A stretch of DNA of 60,000 bases, from contig OX485806.1 of the NCBI GenBank assembly GCA_950295325.1, positions 41,790,001 through 41,850,000 of the forward strand. Direction: 5' to 3'. Position 1 is the stretch's first letter. The number at the start of each line of letters is the position of its first letter. The stretch comes from Polytrichum commune (taxonomy: Eukaryota > Streptophyta > Polytrichopsida > Polytrichales > Polytrichaceae). Shown one piece after another: positions 1 through 12,239 of the stretch. The position numbers were made by a program, and so were the translations under genes. The notes under the pieces are model-generated. The model saw only the letters and a program-made list of their open reading frames with translations, had not been told where the DNA came from and searched no databases.

Positions 1-147
1 TAGTCAAAATTAAGGCCCAACCTTTGGAGGTGCTACAACGCAAAGACCATCCCCCTCCAAAATCTAGGCACACACCTTATGCACCTACCATTTGGGTTTG
101 GCTGGGGCACTTGCAAGTGCATGCACCTTCACCGAGGGGTTTGTGTG

Positions 148-1857
148 TGTCAGCCATAAACCCCCACCCTTATGCATCGTAGTCCGGGTGAAAGCATATG
201 ACTCACATGAGGATGAATTACTTACTCATAACCCCCATCCCACATCTCACACCATTGAATAGGACAATGTGCACACACTCTGAATGATGGAAGGAAAATC
301 ACACTTCAGCATTAGCAAATGTTTGTGTCACAATCAAGTGTCATCCTACACACATCCTAACTCCTTTACTTATTGTCCAAGTAGTACTTATGAATTACCA
401 CCCATTAGCTACAATTCTAACTACCATCCTTGCTACCTAAAGTCAATCAATCCATTAATTTTCACTACCTCTAATCCTACCTACTTCCACTACCGTTAAA
501 AATGCCAAGTCTGCAGCCACCAATAAACTTGTGAGCCGAAGTGAACTTCCACTGTTGCTTGATTTTAATCTCTGTTGGATTGTCGTCGTTGCCCGTCACC
601 TCCCATCGTTGCCCATCATTGTCCGTCATTTTCCAGCCAAGGCAGAGTGTGGACGTCTAAATCCTAACTCTCGACTCCTGTGCTTCTAGGCCCTCCGAAC
701 AACACCCTCGCTCCTCAACCCAGATTGCTTCCCTCTCCGCTAAATTGCAATCCAGGTTATAAACACCGAGCACAAACATTCACACCTTTGTTGTAATAGA
801 GCCACCTGCCCACTGTCAAGGCTACTGCCGCTTCCGCCACCGCTGTCATGGCCACTCCTTTCCTAACATTTATGTCTCCTACCTCCTCGAAAGTTCAACA
901 GTTGGGTTGCGTGCAGACCAAAGGAATAAATTCGTGAGGGGCCGCATTTTGTAATCGGGTTGCAATGCATCTGTTGCACCTGCATGATTGACATTCTTTG
1001 TCGCGCACCTCTCCATGAGGAGTGCCCGCAACACCATGGGCACAGAGTGACACCAAAGTGACACCCGGGACTTGTGGCGCCATTGGTGAGAGGGCCCAAG
1101 TACTCTTAGTGTGGGTGAGGGCCCCGGGCGTTGAGAACGCCTCTCACCCACGGGGACTAAGAGTCATGAGGGTAAGGCCATAAGTTATGAGTAGCTTATG
1201 GCGGTGGAATTCTAGAATGCTAAGGAACACCTCAATCGGAGGTGCTAGCTAGGAGATATGGCAATTTGAGTGAAGCGTTGTCCCGGGACAGCACCCTGGG
1301 ACAGCAGTGACCTGGGAGTGGTGCCCAGGACTGCCAAGGTTTAACAGTGAACAAATGGATCTCGCTAAGATTTTCCTCCACTTCAGCCATTGAACAACTT
1401 AGTCGGAGCTCTCTGCTTGACTATGGCTCCTACCTCCAATCTAGCTAGCCTTCGTCGAAGCCCCCTCCCTCCTTTTCAACCATTTAGCTATTTTTGCATT
1501 CGCCTCCTCAGACCAAATTCGGCCAGCGACCCCCGAATTGCACCCGAAAATCCAACTCTGATCCGCAACAAAGAAAGCCCCCTCCCCTTAAATGAACAGT
1601 GAACAAGGCCTAAATGACTAATAACCTTGGCATCAAGCCCCTTAAGCTTGGCATTGCTAAAATTCTAATTGAAACAACGTCATTCATTTTTGGTCTTTTC
1701 TCTTTTAATAACCCAAGCCTCACACTTGAATTAACTAAGCCTAAACTTTAACACCTCACTTTTTTTTATCTTTTTTTGTTATTCACGCAACACAAATTCT
1801 AAAATTTTAATAATTGTAATGGTTAGGTTGACATGTGGGCACAATATTGGGCTCATA
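148..1857 (-). mobile_element. LTR-B copy B0 (solo LTR-like) with 5-bp target duplication
   Basis: On the minus strand the element begins TATGAGCCCAATATTGTGCC, close to the family start TGTGAGCCCAAA, and ends in a degenerate form of the family's 3' hairpin (148-207). The duplication is GTGTG at 143-147 and 1858-1862. It holds a partial LTR-C (999 to about 1348). No internal retroelement genes are present, so a solo LTR is the simplest reading. The conserved small ORF seen in other LTR-B copies was not found here. Confidence 0.8.
999..1348 (+). mobile_element. LTR-C fragment nested in LTR-B copy B0
   Basis: Starts with the LTR-C 5' end TGTCGCGCACCTCTCCATG and follows the family for about 350 bp to the 'gactgccaaggttt' segment, then stops. 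The remaining 620 bp of the LTR and any duplication are absent, so it is truncated. Confidence 0.8.
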
Positions 1858-1906
1858 GTGTGGCACTTTTAGGCTCCCACAAAAGGGGTGGCCTAAAAGC
1901 GCCACA

Positions 1907-2272
1907 TCCATCTACATACTTAAGGGTCAATTCCCATCATAAGTTAACAAGCTTTATTTTCCGATTTAAACATCACCAAATGTTTTTTCAATACGGAGAA
2001 TATTGTTGGAACTTAATACTTGATCAAGGATTAGGACTTGAAACCGGTCTACCATCACCAAGATGGCATCATACCCTTGTAATTCTCAAAAACTTATAAT
2101 GCAATCCATGGACACACTATATAATGGATACACTATGCAATGGCCCCGGCGGGATAAGCAACGCTTGTAATAAACCAGCTTGCATTTAAAAAGAGGTTTG
2201 GTTCACTTAGCACTTCATCCAACCTTTCACAAAGTGAGGTATCTCCTACTTCTTACACGACCAATAGTACCT
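1907..2272 (-). pseudogene. Ty3/gypsy pol remnant (distal part of copy G1)
   Basis: This stretch joins the gypsy sequence at 5244-7146 once the LTR-A copy A1 (2273-5243) and one copy of its TACCT duplication are removed. Read on the minus strand it gives short, stop-broken peptides that resemble the region between protease and reverse transcriptase of gypsy elements. The reading frame is too degraded to place domains. It is cut off on its far side by the end of LTR-A copy A0. Confidence 0.5.
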
Positions 2273-5243
2273 TGTGAACCCTTTGAGTGGTCCACCACTC
2301 CGCGGGATCACTTTTAGTTAGAATGTTAGCATTAAAAGTTAGAATTGATAGGGAATTTAGGGAAAATTAGTTCATTTAGCATTTACCCTAGAAGAAGGAA
2401 GGTCAAAATGAAATTAAGTAATGCTAGAAGATAGCAAAGTAGAAAAAAATTGCTAGCTAGTAAAAACAACTAGCTAAACAAATATTAGTAGATGCTAGTT
2501 ATTAAGCAAATGTTAGTAGATGCTAGCTAAGCAAGTGTTAGTTTATTAGTTAGTGTGAGGCACACGAGACTATTGGAGGTGTTTTGTGTAAGAAGACAAA
2601 ATCGGCTTGAAGACTTTTGAAGATAAAAAATAAAGAGAGCAAGGGGGCTACTTGCCCACTTGCCCCCTTGCCAACTCGATGGCGGAAAAATTAGAAAGAT
2701 TTCTAAGATTTCCCGTCGGAGCCACCTCGGCGAGAAGGTGGCAACCTCAACCGGGAAAATCCCCGAGCCAAAATTTTGGGAAAGGGTTTGAAAAATGGAT
2801 CCGGTGGAGGAGGGGTCCAACCCTTTTGTGAGAGGGTTTAAAAACCCCTCTTTTCACCTTGTAGGACTTTCTCTTTCTCTAGTTTTTGGGCGAAGCCCTG
2901 CGTCAATGTAGTTAGGAAACAATCCTTTAGCATGCATTCTCAATGGCCTAAAAGAAAGACTTGAGAACCTTCTCTACTCTCTCTTCTAGTTAGAATGTGT
3001 GTTTATTACCACATAAACAAAATTATTCCTTCTTTTGTAGAGGTAGGTTGGATGGTAGAGTTTTTAGTGGAGGCATTGTAGACCTCATCTGCCAATGCCC
3101 TGAAGGCTTAATTCAGAAACTAGAATAAGATACTTATCATTTTTCTTGAAGAGAGATTTCCTATAGTTATCCATAGTTGTTTCCCATTTGTGATTTGGTT
3201 AAGATGACAATTAGTTATGAATTTTCAAAGATGGAATAGGAAAACTGGGTGTTCTTGTGGATAGCGGCTGCTGGATCAGACCTGCAAGCCCAATAGGAAT
3301 TTTAATTCCAAGAAGTTATATTTTTCCCAAGTAGAACTTTTGTCTAGCTTTCCAAAATTGCTTAGAAAATTTAATTTAAGCATGATTTGAATTAGATATG
3401 AATTGTGGAAGATGGGACATATAGTTTGAGAACTTTTGGTTGACTGCTGCATTACAGAGGATCTGCTGGGTTCACTTGGGCTTACCTTTCTAATCACATA
3501 TTTTTATCAAATACATATTTTTAATATCTCTCCAGAGTCATATAGAACGTTTGATTTGAATAAGATTTGAATTAGATATGAATTGTTGAAGGTGAGATAC
3601 ATAGTTTAAGTCTTCTTGATTGACTGTTGTGTTACAATGAGTCTGCTGAATTTTTATTAGCTAAACCTGCTGATGTCATAATGTTTCTAGTTAGAACTTA
3701 TTTATAGCTTTCCAATGGTACAAGGAAAGCCTAGATACAAGTAGTAAGGAAAGTGCTATGAATTTTTCAAGTTAGAAGTTAGATAGGTGGGTTGGAAGGG
3801 TCGGTTGAATCGACCTCACACTTCCAACCTTCATAACTTTTGCATTTCTTATCCGATTAAAGTGATTTTTAGATAATTGGAAAGATAATTAGGTGCACTA
3901 AGTATAAATATTATGCTTAGGATTAAATTACAGTGAAGAATAAATACTTTATATTTTAATTGTTAACTAAGGTACGCTTACTACCAAACTAGTTACAAAG
4001 AAGGAGGCAAGGTCGACGCTCGGGAAGTGGAGCAAGGAAGGAGGTAGCGGCTCGGCCTACATCAAGCCCAAATCAACCGAGGAGAATTGAGGTAAATTAA
4101 CTAACCTTAAGTCTTCCATTTAGAGTTGGAGGGAGCGCGGTTAATGTATGCATCTCTAAACCGACTCACCTATCTCGTAAGGTCAAGTGGCTTGACCCAT
4201 TGACCGCCAAGGGAATACCCAACTCCATTGTTTTCGGGCCCCTTGGTATGTTTTGTGGTAATAGCTTCATTTATTAGCAAGTTTTGTATGTGGTAAGTCG
4301 GATTAATTATCGACATAACCACTCTTAATGTTGTTGGTGGAAAGGTGGAATTAATGACCCGCGAATCCACTATTATGTTGTTGGCCCCATAGATTGGGAG
4401 TAATGGCCCCAATTTATGAAGATTGCGCAACAGGTTGAACCTACAGGTCGTCCGTCACTCTGGTCCCATTGAGTTGCATTTCGTAATCTATCTAGTGTAA
4501 ATACATTTAACAATCAAAACATACAAAATAAATCGTGAACCCTTGTTGGCAAGATACCCAAATCGGAAACTTAACTCGGTAGACTGATACCACCCTTCGA
4601 ACCATTGATGTTCGAATGGGTTTGAGATGTCACTCAACCTTCAAAGGAGCTGCACGAGGCCTTAGAATGTTCCGAGGTAAGGGGTGCACCAACCATGTAA
4701 GGGGTGATGCCTAATATGTGAATGTAGTGAGGTAGGACGTGCAAACGAAAGTAAGTAATAAGAAGGAATTTGTGTGAAGGGTGGGACTTAGGCCAAATTC
4801 TCCCGCTTAGAAAATTAAATAGAACTAAGTAAAGAAATATGAAGAATTAAATGGTCCATCAAATTGTCATTATTCCGTTTATTGAACTAGGGTGGTATGA
4901 GTCACACCCGGTTGGTGTGTATCAAAACCATCCTAATTCACAAATTAGGATTGCCTTGGTTTCAAGGCTGGTGCGTTTGCGCGTAGAATAGGTTGTAGGT
5001 TAAGGTTAGAACTAGATTTGAAATTGGTTAGTGGACTTTAGAGCCACACTAGTAAAAAACTAAGGCCCAACCTTCGGAGGTATTACGACGCATATTTAAT
5101 CTCCCTTAAAAATCTAACTATTCACGTTATACACCTATCATCCGGGTTCGGCTTGGGCGCCTGCAAGTGCAGGCCACCTTCACCAAATGGCTTGTGTGAT
5201 ATTTTTAGGCTTCCTCGAAAGGGGGTGGCCCAAAAGTACCACA
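2273..5243 (+). mobile_element. LTR-A copy A1, full-length solo LTR with 5-bp target duplication
   Basis: 2,971 bp from TGTGAACCC to AGTACCACA, flanked by TACCT (2268-2272 and 5244-5248). It is homologous along its length to the minus-strand copy 19940-22777, which lacks about 140 bp present here near 4560-4700. No gag or pol is present. The TG...CA ends and 5-bp duplication mark it as a long solo LTR. It is inserted in gypsy copy G1. Confidence 0.88.
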
Positions 5244-5592
5244 TACCTCTTTGATACCACTCTATGGTGGTTATTTTTCCTCTATGGCTAACAATGGAAC
5301 TATCATATTTTTCCTTCAAAACCAATAGCCTCAACTTGCCTTGTAGCACATATACCCGACTTTGCTTATACTGAGGTAACCAATCCACCAACTTAACATT
5401 TTTGAGTGCCCCAAAAATGAGGTCCACCTTAATTCACTTTACAAAGTCTAAAACTCCACAAATTCCAAGGTCACATGCAACACCACCTCATTTTGTTTCA
5501 TGTAATCCGCCCTTAGCAAACCGCACATTGATGAGTTTGTCTGCTTTACACGTTGGCAAACCCCAACTTCTTTATTAACTTCAGGCGCAAAA

Positions 5593-5928
5593 CTCAGGGG
5601 GGGGGGTAGTGTGTTAAAAAGTTAAGGATATAGGTGCGAACAACCGCTATTTTATAGGGGGGTATTACTTTCAATTCTCTTCTTTTTTTCACATGCTATC
5701 ATTATGTAAATTTCTATTTTGGGTTAATAGAAAAATGGCTTGCATTACTTATAATTCCAAATTACCTATTATTCCATACCCTATAGTACTTTAAAGATGT
5801 CCAATGCCATTTTTGATACCCTATATTACTCTTAAGTCCATTTATAATTTTTAGCCCTCATGTTTTTAAAATACCCTATCATTTGTTCGCACGTATATTG
5901 CTACTCCAACCAATGACTACACCCCCCG
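5593..5928. mobile_element. 336-bp MITE in the gypsy protease region
   Basis: Flanked by AGGCGCAAAA (5583-5592 and 5929-5938). Removing the insert and one copy restores the gypsy reading frame across HSFLRPEVNKE. Both ends are G/C runs followed by GTAGT-like sequence. Subterminal inverted repeats share GTGCGAACAA (left near 5634, right near 5885). There is no coding capacity. The 9-10 bp duplication suggests a Mutator-type source, but the family is uncertain. Confidence 0.65.
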
Positions 5929-7128
5929 AGGCGCAAAAAGGAATGCCTTACCCCTTTGTCAACGAAACATGAGACATTTCTTCCATGGGTTTGGGCCTCG
6001 AGGTTTAAAAGACTTGGCGTTGGCTTAAAACTACTAGCATTGGCCACAAAGCCACCGTCTAACATTCAGTCTGCAGCAACAACATGATTTGCATTAATAC
6101 CACAAAACTATCTTCTTTGTTTTTAACATTGGGTGGTTTTCTTCTTTGGGTGCCACTTTTGTTGGGAATTGTACCTTCGGTTTGTCTTTATGTTGGTATG
6201 AAGGCCCAAACTACTATGTTACTTATCTCGGGACATATTTTGGCTCAAGCCATTTTGTTGTGAGGGGCCATCAACTTCAATGTTTTTAGCAATCTTAATG
6301 ATTCCCGCCACGTCCTCAAGAAGCTTTGAGATTTTGAGCAAAGCATCCACCACCCACTTTTGCAACCCATCTAAGAAAATGCATTTTTCAGCATACTTAT
6401 CTATCTTAGATGTAGCATTCATTTGGGTGTAAAATTTGAGCACACATGCCTTAAGAGATCCCGTGTGCTTCATTTGCACCAATTTCATTTCCTTATATAA
6501 ATTTTGGTACTCCGGCGTGAACCTCTCAACAAAGAACTTCTTGAAGCCAACCCTAGTCAATCTTGCCACCAATGTAGCACATGGTTTTTAGAAAAAATAA
6601 CCAATATGAAGACCTTGTTGTCTTCCTTGGGCCCTTGAACATCATGGTAGTTGTCTATTTCCAATACAATTTTTTTCACCTTTCTTGCCTTGCCAAACCA
6701 GAAGAAAGTACTTGACATGTTTACTTTGGCATCATGAAAAACTCAATCATTTTGTCTCGTCGGGCCCTCTCTTCTTTGTTACACTTAAGTTTTCAATTCA
6801 TGGAGTTTACGAACTCGAGCATTTTGAGTTGTAATATTAATCAAACATCACTACTTTCCAAATTATTTGGTGCATTTGGTAATCTAACTCCCGAGCATTC
6901 TCTTCGAGGTTTGTGGGAGCCCTTTCAAAGGACTCTTGCACTTTCTCAGCCATTCCACCACCAGCCCAACCGTTGTCATTACAATCAATGACAATGTCAA
7001 AATCCCCTTTGACATGATCCTTGTCGTGTTTTGAGCGCCGCAACTTTTAAAAAGCCCTCGGTTCATAAACGTTGCCTTCCTATTTGATAGCCATCATTTA
7101 AAAAAAAATACTAGCTAAAAAACTAGAA

Positions 7129-7144
7129 CCCAACTCTGATACCA
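7129..7144 (-). other. Retrotransposon primer binding site (initiator tRNA-Met type)
   Basis: Minus strand reads TGGTATCAGAGTTGGG, two bases after the terminal GTGACA of an LTR-C. Plant retrotransposons primed by initiator tRNA-Met carry TGGTATCAGAGC here. Gag follows directly, so this site ties LTR-C to the gypsy family. Confidence 0.8.
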
Positions 7145-7146
7145 CG

Positions 7147-7546
7147 TGTCACAACCTTTGTTAGGTTCTATTAACTATCTTGACCGTTTCTGAATTTAAG
7201 CAAGGGTCACGAACACTAAACCATCACATTCCATCCATGCAATTAATTAGCTTCCAATGTTTTGGACTTCCAAACTCACATGTGAGAGACCAACCCTCCT
7301 ACACTTGCATTCGAGAGCTTTATTTTGGTTGATATCCAATGGTTAGATGTGGACTACAGTACAATTGATGCCAGAGCAACACTATAACAACCCAAGACAT
7401 ATTAGACCACTATGCCCCCATGTTGGGCCAATGGCCGTAGAAGCCATCCCGATTGGCCTCAAGTGCGTTTGATCAACCACACCGCCCAACCCATATTAAC
7501 TTCTAGGACTTTGGACAATCCAAGCTAGGTTTCCAGTATCCAACTA
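7147..7546 (-). mobile_element. LTR-C fragment: 5' LTR of gypsy copy G1 (3' portion)
   Basis: Begins TGTCACAACCTTTG, a mutated form of the LTR-C end TGTCGCAACCCTTGC, and follows the family for about 400 bp before a break. It is adjacent to the primer site and gag of G1 in the correct order for a minus-strand element. It is more diverged than the full copies 48775-49737 and 56368-57340, so it is older. Confidence 0.75.
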
Positions 7547-7547
7547 T

Positions 7548-9710
7548 AGCAAGTGCCACGACCGCTAACCTGCACATCCTATGTACATGCATGGTTAGCT
7601 CCCCATACCGCGGACCTCCAAACTTATAATTTTGTCATCAAATCCTCATACACATATATTTGGGACTCTCCCCATAGTAGGTGGCCAATGGTTATATATG
7701 GACTTCCATCCATATGAATTCTTCAATTGATCATCGTGTTGCCAAGCAACACCACAACAGTTGTCGCAACCCTTGCTAACCCCCCTTGACAATCTTGCCA
7801 ATTTTCAATTCTAGCAAAGGGTACGAGTGCTAACCATTTGCATTCCGCCATGCTAATGGTTAGCTCCTCCTACCCCGGACCTTATAGTTCATAGGAGGGA
7901 ACCAACCCTCCTACTTTGCTTTCGGGACTCACCCCTTAATCGGTAACCCATTCCTAGATGTGGACTTCCGTCCATGGAAGTCCAATCCTATGTTGATCAT
8001 CGCGTTGCCGGAGCAACACTACAACAACCAGAACCATACTAGGCAACTATGGCCTCACATTGGGCCAATGCCCATGGAGGCCGTGCCGTTCGACCTCGGG
8101 TGGGTGAGGCCACACCACCTCACCCATATAAGCCTCTAGGACTCAACGTAGGGCCCCTACCCCACCGTCAACCAACCTCTTGTCTCTCCACCAAGAGTTG
8201 GGGCCAAGTAGACATTTTCCCTTAGCCGCTGGGCCTAGAAGCCCCCAGCAGCTTCAGAGCATCATAACTTCCTTGTATGATGTTTGTTGCTAACAAGAAA
8301 CCACTCCATCCTCATCTACGCTTCACGTAGATGCTGATGGACTCCTCACTTGCCCCATTCGGTCAAGTTTTGGGAAAGTTATGCCTGTTTGAACCTTGGC
8401 AGTCCCGGGAATCACACCCAGGCACTGCTGTACCAGGGCGCTGTCCCGGGACAACGCCCCACTCAAATTGCCATAACTCCTAGCTCACACCTCCGATTGA
8501 GGTGTTCTTGATCATTCTTGAATCACCACGCCATGAGCTACGCATAACTCATGGCCTTATCCTTGTGCCTCTTAGTCTCCGTGGGTGGGAGGCGTTCCCA
8601 ACGCCCGGGGCCCTCACCCACACTAGGATCACTTGGGCCTCTCACCAACGGCGCCACAAGTCCCGGGTGTCACTCCGGGGTCCCCCTTGTGCCCATGGTG
8701 TTTCGGGCACTTCTCACGGAGAGGTGCGCGACAACAGCCTGAAGCATAATTGCCAACTATGCTCCAGGTGGGTCACTCGACAAAGCCGCCTCATCCATAT
8801 AAACCTCTATGACTTTGGGCAAGGCCCCTACCCCACTATGAAGAAATATTTTGTCTTTTTCCTAGAGGTTGGGGCCAAGTAGACATTTTTCCTTAGCTGT
8901 TTGTTTTAGAAGCCACGTTGGGTCAACACCTAAGGAGGCCGTTTGTTCACCCTCATGTGGGCTTGGTGGCCACACCGCCTCATTCATATAAACCTTTAGG
9001 ACTTTTGGCAAGGCCCCTATCCCACCATCAAGAAAGTTTTTGTCTTTGTACCAAGAGTTGGGAACAAGTAGATATTTTGCATTAGCCATTAAGGCTAGTG
9101 ATCCCCTGCAACTTCAAAACAACATAAGTTCTTTATATGATGTCTCACATTCAACCACTTCAACGTCTTCTATGTTTTCCGTAAATGCCAATGGACTTCT
9201 CATTTGCCCTATTCAAGCAAAAGTTGAGGAAGGTATGCCCATTCAAACCTTCACAGATTTGGGAGCCACTCCGAGGCCACTACGTACCATGGTGATGTCC
9301 GAGGATAGCGTTCCACTCAAATTGCTATATCTTCTAGCTCACACCTCTAATTGTGATGTTCTTGAGCATTCTAGAATCTGCACTTCATAAGCTATACATA
9401 GTTGATGGCCTTACCCTCGTGACTCTTAGTCTCCATGGGTGGGAAGCGTTTCCAATGCTCGGGGCCTCACTCATGTTAGGATCACTTGGGCCCTTTCACC
9501 AAGGGCGTCACAAGTCACGGGTGTCACTTTGGGGTCCCTCTTGTGCCCATGGGGTTTTGGGCATTCCTCGTGAAGAGGTGTGTGACACCCACATTAAGAT
9601 CACTTGGACCCTTTCACCAAGACTACCACAAATCCCAGGTGTCACTCCGGGGTCCCCCTTGTGCTTATGGTGTAGCAGGTACTCCTCATAGAGACATGCA
9701 AGACTGCCAT
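7548..9710 (-). mobile_element. Cluster of old LTR-C fragments surrounding a younger copy
   Basis: 7548-7761 and 8734 to about 9710 are diverged LTR-C sequence on the minus strand, broken and partly duplicated: the block containing the 'ccctaccccac' and 'gttggggccaagtagacat' segments occurs at 8820-8900 and again at 9010-9080. The younger copy 7762-8733 sits inside. A short repeat of the LTR end occurs at 9590-9710. No genes. Confidence 0.65.
7762..8733 (-). mobile_element. LTR-C copy C4, full-length solo LTR
   Basis: 972 bp, TGTCGCAACCC...GCGCGACA. Flanks are ACAGT (7757-7761) and ACAGC (8734-8738), a 5-bp duplication with one change. It is inserted in an older LTR-C and has no internal genes. 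Open frames on both strands of its GC-rich part are shadows of repeat sequence. Confidence 0.82.
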
Positions 9711-9714
9711 TGAT

Positions 9715-10795
9715 TCTTATGACAATGGAATGAATAATGGTGCAATGGACAAGGAAGTAGAAGAATCCCTTAAAAATGATCCTACAACCCTCAAAGAAAA
9801 TTCGGGGTCTAGACTACCAAATGCACCCGAGAGCTTGGAAGGTGGAGGTATTATATTGAAATTTGAACTGAAAATGCTTGTGGTCATGGACTCCGTGAAT
9901 CAAAATTTCAAGCGTGGCAAGGAAAAGAGGGCCCAAGTAGGCAAAATGATCAAGCTCTTCATAATACAAGATGCTAGGCATTCTTCTTTGACAAAGAAGT
10001 TGGCCAAGGTATATAAATCAAATACCTTCTCAAGGTTTGGCAAGGCAAGAAATGTAAAAGAATTTTGGTTGAAAATGGACAACTACTACAATATCTAAAG
10101 GCCCAAGCACGATGATAAGATCTCCATCGTGGTGACCTTTTTGAAAGACTATGCGCTTCAATGGTGGACGATTAAGTAAGAGAAAAAGCCCGAGGTGGTG
10201 GCAAGATTGACTTGGGTTGGCTTTAAAGAATTTCTTATTGATAGGTTCACCCTGAAGTACCAAAAATTGCATGAGGATATGAACTTGGTGGAAATAAAGC
10301 TCACGGGATTTCTAAAAGCCTTCGTGTGTAATTTTAATGTCCAAATGAATGCTACACCTAGAATGGATGAGTTTGCTAACGAATGTATTTTCTTAAGTGG
10401 ATTACAAAAGTAGGTGGTTGACGTCTTGTTCAAGTTCCTAAAGCTTCCCAATGATGTGGCAGGCATTATCAAAATTGTTGAGAGCATTGAGGCCAATTGC
10501 CTCGAGTCATAACAAAATGGCTTGAGTTGAAATATGTCTCGAGACAAAGAGTGCAAGAAATTTGGGCCATCATATAAACACAAATGACAAACCAAAGGTA
10601 CAAATTCCAATAAGGGTGGCATCCAAGAAAAAAAACCACGCAGGGTTGGAAACATACAAGGTGACTTTGTGGTACCAAAGCATATCATGTTTGTAATGCG
10701 GACCGAATGTTAGAAGATGGCATTTTTGTATCAAGGCAAATCATGTTGTTGCCGCGGATTGAATATTACAAGGTGGCTTTGAAGTTGTCGCGCAC
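9715..10795 (+). pseudogene. Ty3/gypsy gag pseudogene (copy G2)
   Basis: Plus-strand gag remnant in several frames: an N-terminal acidic piece (9730-10098), then a piece with the QWW tryptophan pair near 10160 and the W-x-x-F-x-x-x-F pattern (10195-10413), then a lysine-rich tail with decayed zinc-knuckle sequence up to 10795. It aligns piece by piece with the minus-strand gag of G1. In-frame stops occur at several points, so it is not functional. The protease that should follow lies at 16734-16860, on the far side of an LTR-C that has itself been filled by three insertions. The family role is capsid formation of virus-like particles. Confidence 0.75.
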
Positions 10796-12239
10796 CTCTC
10801 CATGAGGAGTGCCCAAAACACCATGGGCACAAGGGGGACCCCGGAGTGACACCCGGGACTTGTGGCGCCGTTGGTGAGAGGACCCAAGTGCTCTGTGAGC
10901 CCAAAGCGGTGCCCACATTTAGTCTTAGCGTTAGAAAATATTAGTTGGTGTGCGTTGAAGTGGTGTATCACTTCACAAAAATATAAAAAGAATGAAATGT
11001 TAGCCTTAGAAGTACAATGTTGTAAGAGGCTAGCATGTGAGTGGTTATTGTATTTTTACCTTAGAAAAGGATTGGAGTGAAGTAGGGTAGATAGGAAAGG
11101 CTTAAATCAAATAGTTAGTGAGTAGGCTAGTACAATGGATGGAGACAACCAAGGTGACTCAAGAAGCAAGTGCATTCGAATTGGGATGAATGGAGGATCA
11201 CATTGAGCGCACAAGTGGACCACCTCATCGTGGCCACTTAATGGGGAAGGTCCAAGGAAGAATGCAAGATGGAGGATAAGCAAATTCTAAAAGCACCAAT
11301 CAAATTACGATTTAAGCATCGTGGTTTGAATTAAAGTGGTGAGTGACAATTTGGGAAGGTAAGGGGAGAAAGTTATGGCGGCGGAAAATGGAGGAGGCTA
11401 AGTTTGGGTTGAGCACTCCCAAGGGGGTCCGAGGTAAGGTGGGGGATTGCTCTCATTCTCGCTATCTCTTGTTGATGTTAGGAAGTGAAGCTCTTAGAGC
11501 TCATGAGGAGGATGTGACTTAGTTAGTAGGAAAAACTCTTGTACTTAGAGGCAATGTGTGGGAAATTAGTGGGGTGAATTAGTGTAGTTAGTTAGTCTCT
11601 CTCTCTTGGCTCTCTTTTCTTCTTGCCCTCTTGGCACCTCATGTGGTGTGTGTGGGTGTGTGTGGAGCAAGAAGGGTGCACGTGTGGTGCAAGGTTCTAG
11701 GTAGAGAACCGAGGCAAACTAGTTTTTAGATTGGTTTTGCATTGCTTAGATATAGTATTTGACTTAAGGCATTTAGTGATAGTGTTTAGTTCATAGTGTT
11801 CACCTCATAGCATTTAGTTTATAGAGCTTAGTTTGAACCATTAAATTGGCGCACTCAGTTGGTATTAGATGATGGTACTTATTTTGAATGGTTTAATATT
11901 TGGCCAAAGGCCTGAATTGTTGAAGAAGGAGCAGGACTTTTGGAGAAGGTGCTGGGAGTCCGAGACTGGGTAAGCTGTAAGCTGGGATTAGCTCTGCAGC
12001 TGGGCCTAGTTAGCTGCAGTTGCTGGTCAGGGCCACTTCACACATGAGCCAAGAGCCGTGACCTTGTAATGTTGAGCCGAGACTGTTGGTGGCAACTGAA
12101 GCCGAGACTGGGAACTGCATTAATTAAATCAAGGGAGCTGCACTAACCAAGCTGAGATCAAAGGAATCACCAGACGGCAGCTAATTAGGGGAAGGTGGCT
12201 ATGATCGGGGAGAACCGGCAGTTGGTTACAAATTGTTTA

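Larger units (their letters stand above)
1..1906 (+). mobile_element. LTR-A copy A0, 3' end only, split by an LTR-B insertion
   Basis: Bases 1-147 match the last 200 bases of LTR-A (compare 5060-5200), and 1858-1906 continue it to the terminal GCGCCACA. Between them lies the LTR-B copy at 148-1857, flanked by the direct repeat GTGTG (143-147 and 1858-1862). Removing the LTR-B and one repeat restores the LTR-A sequence. The left part of this copy lies outside the window. Confidence 0.85.
5244..7146 (-). pseudogene. Ty3/gypsy copy G1: primer site, gag and protease remnants
   Basis: Minus-strand element read from 7146 downward: primer binding site, leader, gag (about 7080-6219), degraded zinc-knuckle region, then a protease-like segment. 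The longest gag piece (117 aa, 6572-6219) has the W-x-x-F-x-x-x-F pattern and helical core of retrotransposon gag and matches the plus-strand gag of copy G2. The protease region retains CFVDKGVRHSFL, a decayed relative of the D-S-G-A-T-H-S-F active-site block; the DSG itself is lost. It is broken by stops and by a 336-bp MITE (5593-5928) and is cut at 5243 by LTR-A copy A1. Its 5' LTR is the LTR-C fragment that starts at 7147. Not functional. Confidence 0.75.

Noticed and set aside
284-499. 71-codon ORF in LTR-B copy B0
   Set aside because: Tyr/Ser/Asn-rich, with no counterpart in other LTR-B copies and no core motif.
4170-4430. 86-codon open frame antisense to LTR-A, shared by copies A1, A2 and A5
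   Set aside because: The copies differ by about nine amino-acid changes in 86 residues with no sign of silent bias, and the frame runs against the LTR. It looks like neutral divergence of young repeats rather than a gene.
5249-5275. TGATACCACTC next to the end of LTR-A copy A1, similar to a primer site in reverse
   Set aside because: Wrong side and orientation for LTR-A. It is part of the gypsy sequence in which A1 is inserted.
8551-8742. Open frames such as RRSQRPGPSPTLGSLGP in every LTR-C copy, in two frames and on both orientations
   Set aside because: They follow from the GC-rich palindromic part of LTR-C. Several frames stay open at once and the frames shift between copies.
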